Positions 11,701 to 21,470 of a stretch of DNA of 64,000 nt are shown here, piece after piece. The stretch is from Tetmemena sp. SeJ-2015. Lineage: Eukaryota > Ciliophora > Spirotrichea > Sporadotrichida > Oxytrichidae. The stretch is from the NCBI GenBank assembly GCA_027382625.1, contig JAJKFJ010020950.1:1-64000 (forward strand), in the 5' to 3' direction. The first letter of the stretch is position 1. Every line of letters starts with the position of its first letter. The position numbers and the translations under genes are program-made. The notes below the pieces were generated by a model. It worked only from the letters and a program-made list of their open reading frames with translations. It was not told the DNA's origin and did no database searches.

Positions 11701-12371
11701 CAATAAGTTGGATTATCATAGTGGATTTTTCTAACCTGAATAATTGTCCCTTGCTCATATATCTTCTTGCAATCGTAATGGAACTTCTCATGCATCTACC
11801 GCTTTTCATTATACCTCACGACACATGCCTCTCGATTTTCTGTAGTCTTACTTATTATAGTGAGCTCTGATGCTCGACAGAGTGAATCTAATGACTCTCC
11901 TTTGAAACCTATGCTTCTCGTTTTATAAATCTCGTTTCTTTATCTCTTAGGCAAGCATCTCACATAATCATTAGTAAACTCACTTTCCTCAATTCCCTTG
12001 CCGTCATCTATAACATCAAATCCCTCCTTCCCTAGTTAGTAAAGGCATACTTCGATAAATTTAGCTCCTCATTCCAGCGCATTTTCAACTAATTAAACTA
12101 TCCAGATTCTTAACAAAGTATCTAAGTCTCTAACTTTTATATCTGAAACTTGTACTAGCTGATTTTTACTTCCCAAAGTTGGCTTTAGCATCACCACCCC
12201 ATCTCTAATTACTTTCTTAGAAGGCGATACTTCTTTCAAAGGTTTTAGTAAAGTCTATTTCATTCCATCTTCTACATTATGGTCAGGTCAGTGTGCTGAG
12301 GGCTCCGTTCTATGGTAGTTGTACTTGCGCTTTACGTTTATGTTGCGCGGATTTTTACCTAGAAGAAACAT
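7003..12371 (-). CDS. PMS2: MutL-family mismatch-repair protein, PMS2-like, split by a transposon
   Basis: MutL homologue related to PMS2, whose family acts as the endonuclease subunit in mismatch repair. N-terminal GHKL ATPase signs: RIWIVQLVENALE (conserved E and N), DVIDDGKGI, and SIGFKGESLDSL for the usual GFRGEAL. A diverged FVNG-PVES motif lies near 11240. The C-terminal endonuclease region is in 7003-8590: FILDQHACDER (DQHA-E), AC-KSVM and CAHGRPTMRYL (CxHGRP zinc/metal motif), so catalytic residues look intact. Short introns (for example 11290-11325) and a 2-bp-pointer IES near 8060-8115 interrupt it. Odd: the halves are separated by about 2 kb of GC-rich transposon sequence, and the N-terminal half has four in-frame TGA codons (12288, 12069, 11700, 11242) in otherwise open frame. 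Either a germline copy repaired in an unknown way, recoding, errors, or a decaying gene. Divergently paired with the plus-strand paralogue at 12734. Confidence 0.7.
8692..8787. repeat. inverted repeat flanking a (TAG)n microsatellite
   Basis: About ten TAG units (8719-8750) lie between CCCCAAACTGCTGCATGTGG (8692) and its imperfect reverse complement CCACATCAAGCAGTTTGAGC (8760). The arms could fold into a hairpin with the microsatellite in the loop. Confidence 0.6.
8855..10030 (+). CDS. transposon-encoded ORF of unknown function, frameshifted
   Basis: Read with UAA/UAG as Gln, an ORF from the ATG at 8855 runs in three overlapping frames: to about 9045, then 9034-9530, then 9525-10030. The composition (Pro/Gln-rich, then acidic with DSSESEEAQAKEESIKH, then a charged helix LEKYAKEIEEARQ) looks like a real protein and not antisense of the transposase. 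TGA stops at the frame changes suggest it is decayed. Such accessory ORFs accompany the transposase in hypotrich telomere-bearing elements; that link is inferred from position only. Confidence 0.4.
9990..10738 (-). pseudogene. Tc1/mariner (IS630 superfamily) transposase, N-terminal part
   Basis: The minus-strand frame shows a helix-turn-helix region, YTQVAKITGIKASTVAMIVQ, followed by RW, the basic spacer RGTRKIPSEIE and a second domain, SLRQRIDYYMVRFGAPRVCP, leading to RQQEFAKTITRWMFAG. This order (HTH, linker with KIP, second helical domain, then the segment just before the first catalytic Asp) is that of Tc1/mariner transposases. The DDE catalytic residues that should follow are absent: the frame dissolves near 10030 where the opposite-strand ORF begins. 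Start ATG probably at about 10725. An inactive fragment. Confidence 0.55.
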
Positions 12372-12733
12372 TTTTTGAACAATTTTCACTATAAATATAA
12401 GATGATATTAGAGTAGATCTATACTCAGAAGTAGACTTCAATATTTTCTTAACTTATTCAAAACATCTCCTCGTCACACTTCAATAAATTAAAAAAAATG
12501 AAATAGCAATTTAAGATGTCAAAAAATATCTTGGAATCATTTTAATTGAAAATCAGATTTTAAATTGAAAAATAAACTGAACATTAGTTACTATTCTAAA
12601 ATTAAAGGTCTCTCAATTATTTTGTGCTCTTAATTTTAAACTTAATTTATTTTCCATTTATCAGATACAAGAGTTAATACAGTCCTCTCTCTACTTACTT
12701 TAGATATACCTTGAACAAGAAAAAAACATTCCA
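12372..12733. promoter_or_regulatory. shared divergent intergenic region of the MutL pair
   Basis: 362 nt of AT-rich sequence between two head-to-head MutL genes. No specific motif identified; a bidirectional control region is inferred only from the gene orientation. In the macronucleus the two genes may end up on separate molecules. Confidence 0.3.
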
Positions 12734-15700
12734 ATGCCACGTTTACCAGGCTAGGGAGGCTCTTCCTTCGGCGGAGGAGGCGGCGGAGGAGGAGGTGACT
12801 ATGACGGCAGCTCCAACTTCCGCTAACCCTACAACTATAAACTAACCAACCAATATAAGTTTAAACTTAAGAGGAAACAGATGTACGAGCAAGGGACTGG
12901 ACAGAGGCAGCCCTCGTAGTTCAGACACTACTTTGACACTCTATTCAACTCAGATATCAAATTAGAGGATTTAGATCAGCAACTGCGAATATGGGTGGGT
13001 CAGTTAATCGAAAACTCAATTCATATGCAAGCCACAAAGATTGAGTGTAGACTTATCATGCAGGGATGAGACGGGTTTGATATTATAGATGATGGTCATG
13101 GCATTCCAGATAGTGAGTTTGATGATCTGTGCAAATGCTTCTTAGAGAGGCAACATAATCAGCGATATAAAACTGAGAGTTTGGGATTCAGAGGAGAAGC
13201 TTTGAGTTCTCTTGCAAAGTGCTCTGAACTCAAAATCATCACTAAGTTTCACAGTTCAAAGACTGGGTAAGTTCTATTTGACTCATTTATTTGTAAGGTA
13301 TGAGCTAACTTTCGATAATGGAGAGCTAAAGAAGGCAGAGCCTATTCAAAAAGATAGACAGGGCACTATAGTGACTGTACGCTACATCCATAATGCTAAT
13401 CCATCAGCTCAGGGTTAGTACAGAAAGCTTTATATGTAGCACTACTAAAATGCACTCCAACTTCTTAACGATTTTTCAATGATACTCTACAAGATAACTC
13501 TCATTCTATCTAATGAATTCGTAAACAAGCAGAGAAACTCAAGGTAAGTTTATCTAAAGTGCTATAATGCTTTCTTAATAGGACGATTCGTCATTTTTGG
13601 CAGACCCATGGACCTGGAGATTAGAAAAAGAACCTTGGTATGATTGATATAGCTCTACTTAAATTTTCCTTTAGATACGATCTTGAACAACTATTACAGT
13701 AAGACTCAATGGTGTGCTACTCCAAATGAAATCACTTTGTTTGAGACTTAGATAAACTAGTTCAAGATAATAGTCTATCTAGTCAGGCCTTATAGTAACG
13801 GAGAATAGCGTAATCTCACTAAGAAGAACATCCACTATTTCTTCAATCACAAGCCAGCAGAGATACCCTCTCAGTTTAAGACCACTTTCTATGAACTCTA
13901 CCAGAATTTTAAAGTCAACCCCAGATCTCTGCCCTTTGTGTTCTTGCACTTTGTGTGTGAAGATCACAACTCTTACCAAATAGTGAATCGCTTAGATATA
14001 AGAGAGATTAAGTTTCCCTGTGAGAGCATCTTTCTTTCTAAGATGAAGAGCCAAATACGAGAATTCTTCAAGTCCATCTATCGTCCGATGCCAGACTCTT
14101 ATAACATGGAAGATGGACCTGATAACTACGTCCAAAATCCCAAGTAAGAATACGATGAGGATGAAGGTGGTGGCGGCGGCTCTTATGCTTCTGGAGGAGG
14201 CTATAATTAATATAACGATCCGTTTTCCAAAGGTGCACCTGGAGCACCTGGAAAAATCACTCACTAGATAGGTGTTAGGAACCCAACCGGCCCCTCAATA
14301 GGGACAAGAGTTCAAAATTCCATGAATAAGAACTTAAGCGATCCAAGGCAAAGAGAAGAGTTCATGAAAAATAAGTATGAAGCTATGAAGCAGAAGATGA
14401 TGGGAGGACTTGTGAGCTAGCAACATGCTGATGACTATGACGATGATTTCGAAGGAGAGGGAGCAGGAGGAGGCATGAATGATGATGGTGATTATCATAA
14501 TGAACATCAGAGAAACGGTTATCATCAAAATCAAAGGCCTCAGCAGTAGTAGAATTATAACAATAACTAGAATAGAGGAGGAGGTGGGTAGTAAGCGAGA
14601 GGCAACTAGCAGAATCAATATCAGTAGCAGCAAGATTACAGATTCAAGTAGAGCCCTTAGAAGTAAAGCTATAATAATCAAAGTAACAGCAACAATAACA
14701 ATTAGAAAGGCAACTAAAATTATGTCAAACAAGAACCTTAAGATCAAAGGAACTCTGATAACAGGCTGAAACAAGACAATCTTAACTCCTTAAATAGCAA
14801 ACAGCAAGCAAAGGGGAACTACAATCAATCATTTTAGAATAACAACCAATACAGAAGTGACAGTTATAATGGCTCGATTGATGATAATCGCTCAACTCAT
14901 TCAGCGACTCCTCAATCAGTGCATAGCGTAAAAGATGAGCCGTCTACTTAGACAACTCCTGTTGTTAGATTTGGAATGATAAAGCAAGACCCCATACCTG
15001 ACTCCAATAATTAATCATCCACAGCTTATACGACTCTGAATGTCGCTCACTATCCTAATTTCAACAAAGATAATAATGGTCAAGATAACAATTTCAACTA
15101 GATGATGAAGTTTGAGGATAATGAAGAGGAGGAGGAGTTAGATATTAAAAACGAGGGTGATGAAGATATGGAGTTAGATGTTGATGTTGATATGGGCATG
15201 GGTCTATGTGTAGATATGGGCTTTGACTAGGTAAACTTAGATGAAGGTGAGGATTTAAATCCTAGCAAAGGTTCCAATCCTCCTCTTAGCAAAGATAATG
15301 GGGGCTCTTCAAAATGGCAGGGTCAACCTCAAAATTTCGATGTTGATAGTGAGCTTGATGAACAAGTAATTGAGTCCTCGCCTATAAATGCTCCTGCTCT
15401 TGACTAAAGTTTCTAAATAGCCGTATCGAGATAGAGCAGGAATGATGAAGAGAATTCAAAAGCTTAAAAATAAACTCTTTCTAATGAACTACTGGCAGTG
15501 GACTCTCAATCACACTCCTCATCTATCAACCAAAAAGCTTAATAGAGGGCGGCAAATTCAGGATAGACCCTGTAGAAATCAGAAAACTCGAAAGCAGGAA
15601 ATCAAAAATCTGCTCTGACTTCAATCCTTCAGAAGAGCAAAACTTCTTAGTCGGAAAAGACGCAGAAATCAACTACTGCTAACACTAAGAAAAACCAAAA

Positions 15701-16598
15701 GACGAAAGGGAATATAATCACACAGATCAGCATCAAACACCCAAAAGATAAAAATGCAGCTCCAATTAAGAAGACCGAAATTTAAGATTAAAGAGAAGAA
15801 AAAGCTAGTCCAAATTTGCAAGGATAAGAAGAAGATGAAGAAGGGAATGAATGCTTAAATGCTGAGGATTCAGCCTCAATAAATCAAAGTAGGGTAAAAG
15901 AAGAGGATGATAATAATCGAGTAGAGAAGTAGAGTGTTGAAAAGTCCAGAACTGTTTACGTGGAGCTCAACCTCCCTATTCAGATTGAGAAAATGAAAGT
16001 AGAGTATGAATAATAATCTAAAGATTCAAGATCGCAAGTTCAAAGTGCAAGGTATTTTGAAAAAGTACCTCTAAAAAGTCAAGCTTCAGAGCAAGAGTTC
16101 AAGACTATAGAAAAATATATGTGGCTCTATGATATCGATAACACTATTTGTCTAGCTTAGAACCTAGAAACTCAAGAAATTGTAGCTGCTGAAGTGATCT
16201 ATGACTTGGATGCTTTTGAGAATCTAGGAAATGAAGATGCAAGCACTGAAGAGGAGAGTCTGAGGAACTCATAACTCGAAGAAGCGGAAGATGAGATGTT
16301 GAATCTTGAGTCGCAAATAACACTTCAGAAGACACCTGAGAAAGAGCCACAAAAAATCAAGCATAGGAAAGAGAGGGAAATAAGAACGTCGTTTAAGACT
16401 AGTTAGCTTTTGAAATGCAGTTCTATAGAGGAGGTTAGGTATAATGAGGTGCTTAAATGGAGTTAAATAAGGGAGCCACCCTTGCTTTAATAAAAGATAA
16501 GGAATGATAAAAGCAGTACTAGTAAAGATAGGGAATTGTATTAGCAAGATAATAATGGAGGGGATATTGAAATAATGCTTATTGATGACGATGATTGA
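12734..16598 (+). CDS. MutL/PMS-type protein without the endonuclease domain
   Basis: Paralogue of the minus-strand MutL gene. After a Gly-rich N-terminus (9 Gly in a row near residue 15) come the ATPase motifs RIWVGQLIENSI, DIIDDGHGIPDSEF and SLGFRGEALSSLAKCSEL, then the transducer domain ending in HYFFNHKPAEIPSQF and SLPFVFLHFVCEDHNSYQIV (family motif near FINxRPV...VNVTPxK). The remaining 800 codons form a very long Gln/Asn/Ser tail with acidic runs (DDDFEGEGAGGG, EEEEELDIKNEGDEDMELD) and no DQHA or CxHGRP motif, so endonuclease activity is not expected. Two GT-AG introns near 13554-13591 and 13637-13673, plus a removable segment at about 13267-13300 (intron or GGTA-pointer IES). One in-frame TGA at 13077 between QG and DGFDII. 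TGA stop at 16596. Confidence 0.7.
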
Positions 16599-16910
16599 TC
16601 AATGCTAATATTCTTTCTACTATTTTCCTTAAGAGAATTCCTGAATAATATAACTAATTTACTAAACCTCACCTTTTAACCAAACTATATCTATGAATCT
16701 TTTAATAAATAGTACTAAAATATCTCTCTTCTTATCTTATCATGTTGAATTAATCGCATTTAAATAAGCGATTGATTAATTATGAGATGAGGAAGGCGAT
16801 TTTTTGATCTAGAAAGAATGCGTTTGTATTGTTTGTATTTAGGTAGGTGGTGAGTGGTTTGGAAATTATAGATTTTCGATTTAATAATTAATAATTATTC
16901 TAAAAGAAAG
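16599..16910. other. AT-rich intergenic stretch
   Basis: 312 nt between two plus-strand genes with no ORF, repeat or RNA signal that I recognise. Confidence 0.4.
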
Positions 16911-18737
16911 ATGCTAAGCAAGGCCTTTTAATCCCAAACCAAGACCCTCTTCACCCAGATCGTAAGTAGCTCTCTTCTCTGCTATTTGCCCGCTAATCCC
17001 TGCTCTTAGAAGAGAGAATTCGGCTCCAGCACTGGAATACTCTCCCGCGTGTTCAACACCGTGGATACTAAAACATCTGCCTACTCTGTCGCCAAGTATG
17101 ACCCCACTGCTCCCCTCAAAGTAAGCCCATCTTTCCATTCGCATTCCACACTCCCTCTCTGCAATAAATATACTATACATACATGCACATGCATCTCACT
17201 TTATAAGAGCTTCTCATTTTAAAACTGCCTCGTATTTTGCACCATGGATCAGAGTCAGAGAGTGAGGTTGTGGACTTTGGCAGCAGTGTTTAAGAGTGAG
17301 TTTGTAGGGTCACAAGCCCGTCGAGACCAGCGACGTTGCTCCAGAGTACAACATTACTACACTTTCCAACGGCTTCACCGTCCTCACTGAGAGCCAGGTC
17401 TTCCCAGGCGCCGTGCACATGGGTAAGTAGCCCGATTATCTATTACTAGATAAATAATAAATTATATTTTTGCAACCCACTCTTAAAATAACTATAGGCT
17501 TCCTCATCGACGTTGGAACCAGAGACGAGACCCACGAGACTTCGGGCTCCCTCCTCGCACTCAAGAACACCTACCTCAAGACCCTCAAGCACACCAACGA
17601 GACCATCAACTACGGTATGATCCAGATGTCCGGCGGAGACCTCACAATGAACTACGACCAGGAGAACATCTACTTCAAGGGCCACTGCCTCGAGTACGAC
17701 ACCATCGACATGTTCCAGATGCTCGTCGACGTCGCCCTCGAGCCCAGATCCGTCTTGGCCGCCAACGTCGCCAGATCCAAGAACAAGAAGACCCACGACT
17801 TGGACCACTACCTCAACAAGTACGACCCCTTCTCCGACAACACTGAGCTCCTCCTCAGAACTGCCTTCGGCTACAACACCCTTGGCATGCCCCGCCACGG
17901 TCTCGAGCACAACGTTGACAACATCGACGCTAGACTCCTCCAACAGTTCGTCCTCGACAACATCACCCCCAAGAAGTGCCTCATCGTCGCCTCAGGTGTC
18001 CAGAACCACAAGGAGTATGTTGACCTCGTCAAGGAAAGACTCGGAGAGCTCCTCCCAGTCCCCGAGCACCTCTAAACCTCAATATAATAAAGTTCTAATG
18101 CAATCGTTCTATCTACTTTTACAAGAGAACTGCCTCTGAATACATCGGAGGAGAATACAGAACCTGGGCTGAAACCCCCGCCACCAACATCGTGCTCGCC
18201 TTCAACTCCACCCAGTGGAAGCACGAGGACACCGCTGCCCACATCGTCATGCAAGCCCTCATCGGCAACTCTGCCAGCGGAAAGAACAGAGCTTACGAAG
18301 TCACCAAGCGCCACCACTTCGTCGACAGCCTCGAGACCATCAACAACCACTTCACTGATAACGGACTCTTCGGTCTCCAAATCAGAGGTGCTGGTTCTCA
18401 CTCTCAGGACCTCCTCCACGTTGCCCTCGAGGAGCTCGCCAACCTCAGAAACGGAGTGAGCGATGAGGAGCTCACCCGCGCCAAGACCCGCCTCAGAATG
18501 CAAATCCTCACCAACCTCGAGAACCAAGAGGACAGACTTGAGGAGATCGCCAAGAACTTCCTGACCTACGGAGACTTGACCTTCCACCAGTACGCTGAGC
18601 AGATCAACCAGGTCACCTCTGAGGACATCAAGAGAGCCGCCAGCAGAACCCTCGGCACCAAGCCCACTCTCCTCGTTTCCGGAGGCGCCATCAACCTCGT
18701 CCCCACCATCACCGACGTCCAGAGACAGCTCCAGTGA
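16911..18737 (+). CDS. PMPCA: mitochondrial processing peptidase alpha subunit
   Basis: M16-family protein of 491 aa. ATG at 16911; three introns (16962-17009, 17121-17307, 17423-17497) and one IES (18075-18115) leave 1476 nt, exactly 492 codons. The N-terminus is basic and Ser/Thr-rich as expected for a mitochondrial presequence. Core: NITTLSNGFTVLTESQ, then FLIDVGTRDETHETSGSLL, where the zinc HxxEH motif of the beta subunit is absent, as in alpha-type subunits. The second domain has TASEYIGGEYRTW and ELTRAKTRLRMQILTNLE, shared with alpha-MPP. The Gly-rich substrate loop expected near residue 300 is reduced to LIGNSASGKNRAYE. Exons are GC-rich with strong codon bias against AT-rich neighbours, suggesting high expression. 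A cytochrome bc1 core-2 role cannot be excluded. Confidence 0.8.
18075..18115 (+). other. IES in the MPP gene, pointer TCTA
   Basis: TCTA at 18071-18074 and 18112-18115; excision gives VPEHLYFYKRTASEYIGG in frame and closes the gene at 492 codons. Confidence 0.8.
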
Positions 18738-19218
18738 GCAGCATCTATTGCATACTCTGTTGGACACGAGCTATCAGGAGGTTGCACTCTGTAAGACCAG
18801 GACAGAGAGACCTCTCGAACGGCTAGTGTCTGATGAGTTGGTTGCTTTACAAGGACTATTTAGTTCTTAATTATTTAAATATGCTATCTCATCTCTGCAT
18901 GCATAATGAATGATCTACATACGCTTAAGAGTGGTATTCTATTTTATGCTGGAAAATATAGGGGGAGAGTGAACTTAAATAAAATAGAGCCTTAACAACA
19001 TTTACTCTTCTGCGATGCTACTTTCACCAATGATAATCACACTTCAAGCTAGCCACTTATAAACAGTCCTATATATACTTTACATAACCAGCTTCTTAGG
19101 CAAGAGGGGCTCCACTTCTCAAGCTGTGTTAAAGGCTTGAAAAGTAGAAGCCGCACTATGGTTTCTTCTCTCTGCCTAATTGGCTGTTTCAAGTTATATC
19201 TTTTGAGTGGAGCTGACC
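18738..19218. other. intergenic stretch between convergent genes
   Basis: 480 nt between the MPP stop and the nucleoredoxin stop on the other strand. No ORF or structured element recognised. Confidence 0.4.
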
Positions 19219-19955
19219 TCACACATTCAGATTGACTCCAATGACTGGGTTAGCTTAGTCGAGCAGATGTTATTACTATAGTTTTTGCCTTGCTATCTCT
19301 GCCATCGCCTCTTCCTCCAGGCGATTAACTTCTCTTTCCCTATTCAGCTAAAGGAGCTTCGCCCAGTCATTCACACAGTTAGTCCCTTGCTCGTGAATGT
19401 CTTTCCTGCCTCGCACCGTTACACAATCAATTAAGTTAGAGTAAAGAGGACTTATGCATGTTGTTACCAGGAAACCACTTTGGCTGTCTACTATGATGAG
19501 TACAGGCACGCCGATCACTTTATACTTCTGGAGCAGCTTCTGAATCCTCTCATCTTAGTAGGGGAGAGCCAGCCAGGGCATGTGTGCGTAGTGTTCACGA
19601 TAGTCAGCTTCACTCTTGTCAGTTGAAACAAAGAGGATCTCACTCTATACTAATATACTATCCCTTCATATCATAATCATTTCATCACAAGCATATTAAG
19701 TCTCTTATTATATTATTGGATCTCACATTTTTTCTTATCGATATTGACCTCAGAGTAAAACTCCTTGAGGATGGAGAGAAAACTTTGGCAGGGCGGGCAC
19801 CAATGTGCAGGAGAATAGCAGCCCAAGGAAAGAGGCGTTCTTAATTTCCTCGATTCCGCAGTCCTCAATGTTGAATAGTGTCTCTCGGTCCTTCTCGTTG
19901 TGGCCCTTCTTCTTGTAGAAATTGTGGCCCACAGCTCCTCAATTTTTAGTTCCAT
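19219..19955 (-). CDS. nucleoredoxin/tryparedoxin-like thioredoxin protein
   Basis: Thioredoxin-fold redox protein. The active site AHWCPPCQSFLSILKEFYSEV (C-P-P-C) is followed, across an IES with a 9-bp pointer, by CEILFVSTDKSEADYREHY and MPWLALPYQDERIQKLLQKY, then VIGVPVLIIVD: the order of nucleoredoxin and tryparedoxin domains (cis-Pro in GVPVLIIVD). A charged helical tail follows and TGA stop lies at 19219. ATG at 19955 is in the same frame as the CPPC motif, but from about 19938 to 19826 a different frame reads like the family N-terminus (NFYKKKGHNEKDRETLFNIE then ASFLG), so two compensating frame changes are present. Real micro-rearrangement, sequence error or decay cannot be told apart. 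Expected cytosolic. Confidence 0.7.
19644..19726 (-). other. IES, 9-bp pointer GTGAGATCC
   Basis: The repeat (GGATCTCAC on the plus strand) is at 19635-19643 and 19718-19726. Excising 83 nt joins KKKCEI to LFVSTDKSE in frame. Confidence 0.85.
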
Positions 19956-20520
19956 TATTTCAATTCTAAATTTTAATTTGATTATTTCAATTTCAACTCA
20001 ACAAACCTCTTTTCATAAATTAGCAGCCACAGGGAATGTATGAATATTTATTGTTGGGTGAATACTTGTCATAAAATATAAACAAACATTGGTAGGAAGA
20101 TAGGTTTATAAGTAAGTATAATTATCAGTCTTCATTATTAGCTTATTCCATAAAAAGTGGCTATATATTCTTAAAGATTAAGCTCATTAAAGCACTCTTG
20201 TTTAAAGTGATTGTCTCAAGCTCTTTTAATTAACTTGATTACTGTTCATATTGAAATACTCCCTTTACACATATGAGGATGTGGTTGTTTCTTTTGCTAC
20301 GTTTTCCAAAAAAAAAAACGACAATCTATAAAAATATTTCCTACTTTGGTGTTTCAATAAACTTGTCTTTGAGTACCTAACTGCTATTCAAGCTTGGATT
20401 GCAACTGCCCCTCTACTTTTAAAAGTGATTAACTTATTCCACGCTTTCAATGCCTTGGAGTTACTTTGCTCTGTAGCTTTGCCTTAATTGTCTCAGTTCG
20501 TTATTTGACCTAACACTTAA
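19956..20520. other. gene-poor stretch
   Basis: AT-rich, contains an A10 run near 20312. No supported coding sequence or RNA gene. Confidence 0.35.
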
Positions 20521-20559
20521 GAGGCTGCTTTTCTCCTTTACAAACGACTCCTTAATACT

Positions 20560-21470
20560 CTTGGGCTAAGAAGAAGATATTTAACTTGTATTTAGGAGGG
20601 TGATAGAGGATGAAGGAGTAAGCCTGCTTGCTTGGCTGCTTTGGGGTTTGATGCTACCTTGTTGTCTCATATTAGCGTGCAATGTGGGCAGTGTCAACTC
20701 GTAACAATGGCTATTTGTTGTCAATTAAAAATTGACTATTATAAGTTAAACATCGTAGTCAACAGACTTATTGAGAGATAGCTAGTTGCTTACATTCGAT
20801 TGGCCTGACACCCTTCGGCTATCACTGTTTTAGTTGCATTGCAAGTACTTTCCAAAGCTGCTGTTCTGTTAGTTGTTGGATTATTTCGATCTTTCAAACT
20901 GAGGATTGAATTGAAAATTGAAAGAATCATTACTAAGCTTCTTAGGGCCCTTCTTTTGACTGCTACTGTCCTATTTAAAGTAAGAGTTATTGATATCTGG
21001 GTAAGGATGAGGTTATGCGGGGAGTACATACTAAAATTGGCTTAAGTTGCAGTCTGAGGAGTGGTTTGAAGGGTTGTTAGAAGTTTCAAGCAGCTCAGTT
21101 TTGAACAGGGTGATTTTAAAGGACTCCTCAGTATGAGGTTGCAGCAAACTGTTCTACGAGTACTGGTGGATCAAAGGCACTTGATTGTTTCTATAGTTGC
21201 CAGCATAAAATGGGTTAGTATGCTAGTTCTGATCTTGAGGAAGATTCTTGTGAGAGAGGACTGGCTTAAACTGCTCAGCAGTAAGTAACTGGTGATTCTA
21301 TTAGCTCTAAAGATAATGCTTCTGCTTTGGTAAAAATAAAGAAAGAAATAAGGAAAATAGAATTTTTAAGTCAACCTCTTCTTGAGATTTCTTTGAACTA
21401 TGTTTTTACTTTCTATCTCTTACTGCTAGTCTTAAGAAGTTTCCTGACTATTCCTCTTTGTCTCTTGAAT
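20560..21470 (+). CDS. possible hydrophobic protein gene, unresolved
   Basis: Several plus-strand frames stay open with UAA/UAG as Gln: 20560-20900 with a hydrophobic stretch LLAWLLWGLMLPCCLILA, 20885-21045, and 21215-21470 with an acidic part (SSDLEEDSCERG) followed by a hydrophobic one. The pieces would need IESs I could not place, and the last overlaps the 3' end of the minus-strand gene at 21371. A membrane protein is possible; chance open frames in a two-stop-free code are also possible. Confidence 0.25.

Noticed and set aside
11242..13079. TGA as a general Trp codon in this genome
   Set aside because: Trp is TGG at every recognised position in importin-5, MPP, lipases and the kinase, and TGA is the terminal codon of all resolved genes; a general reassignment does not fit.
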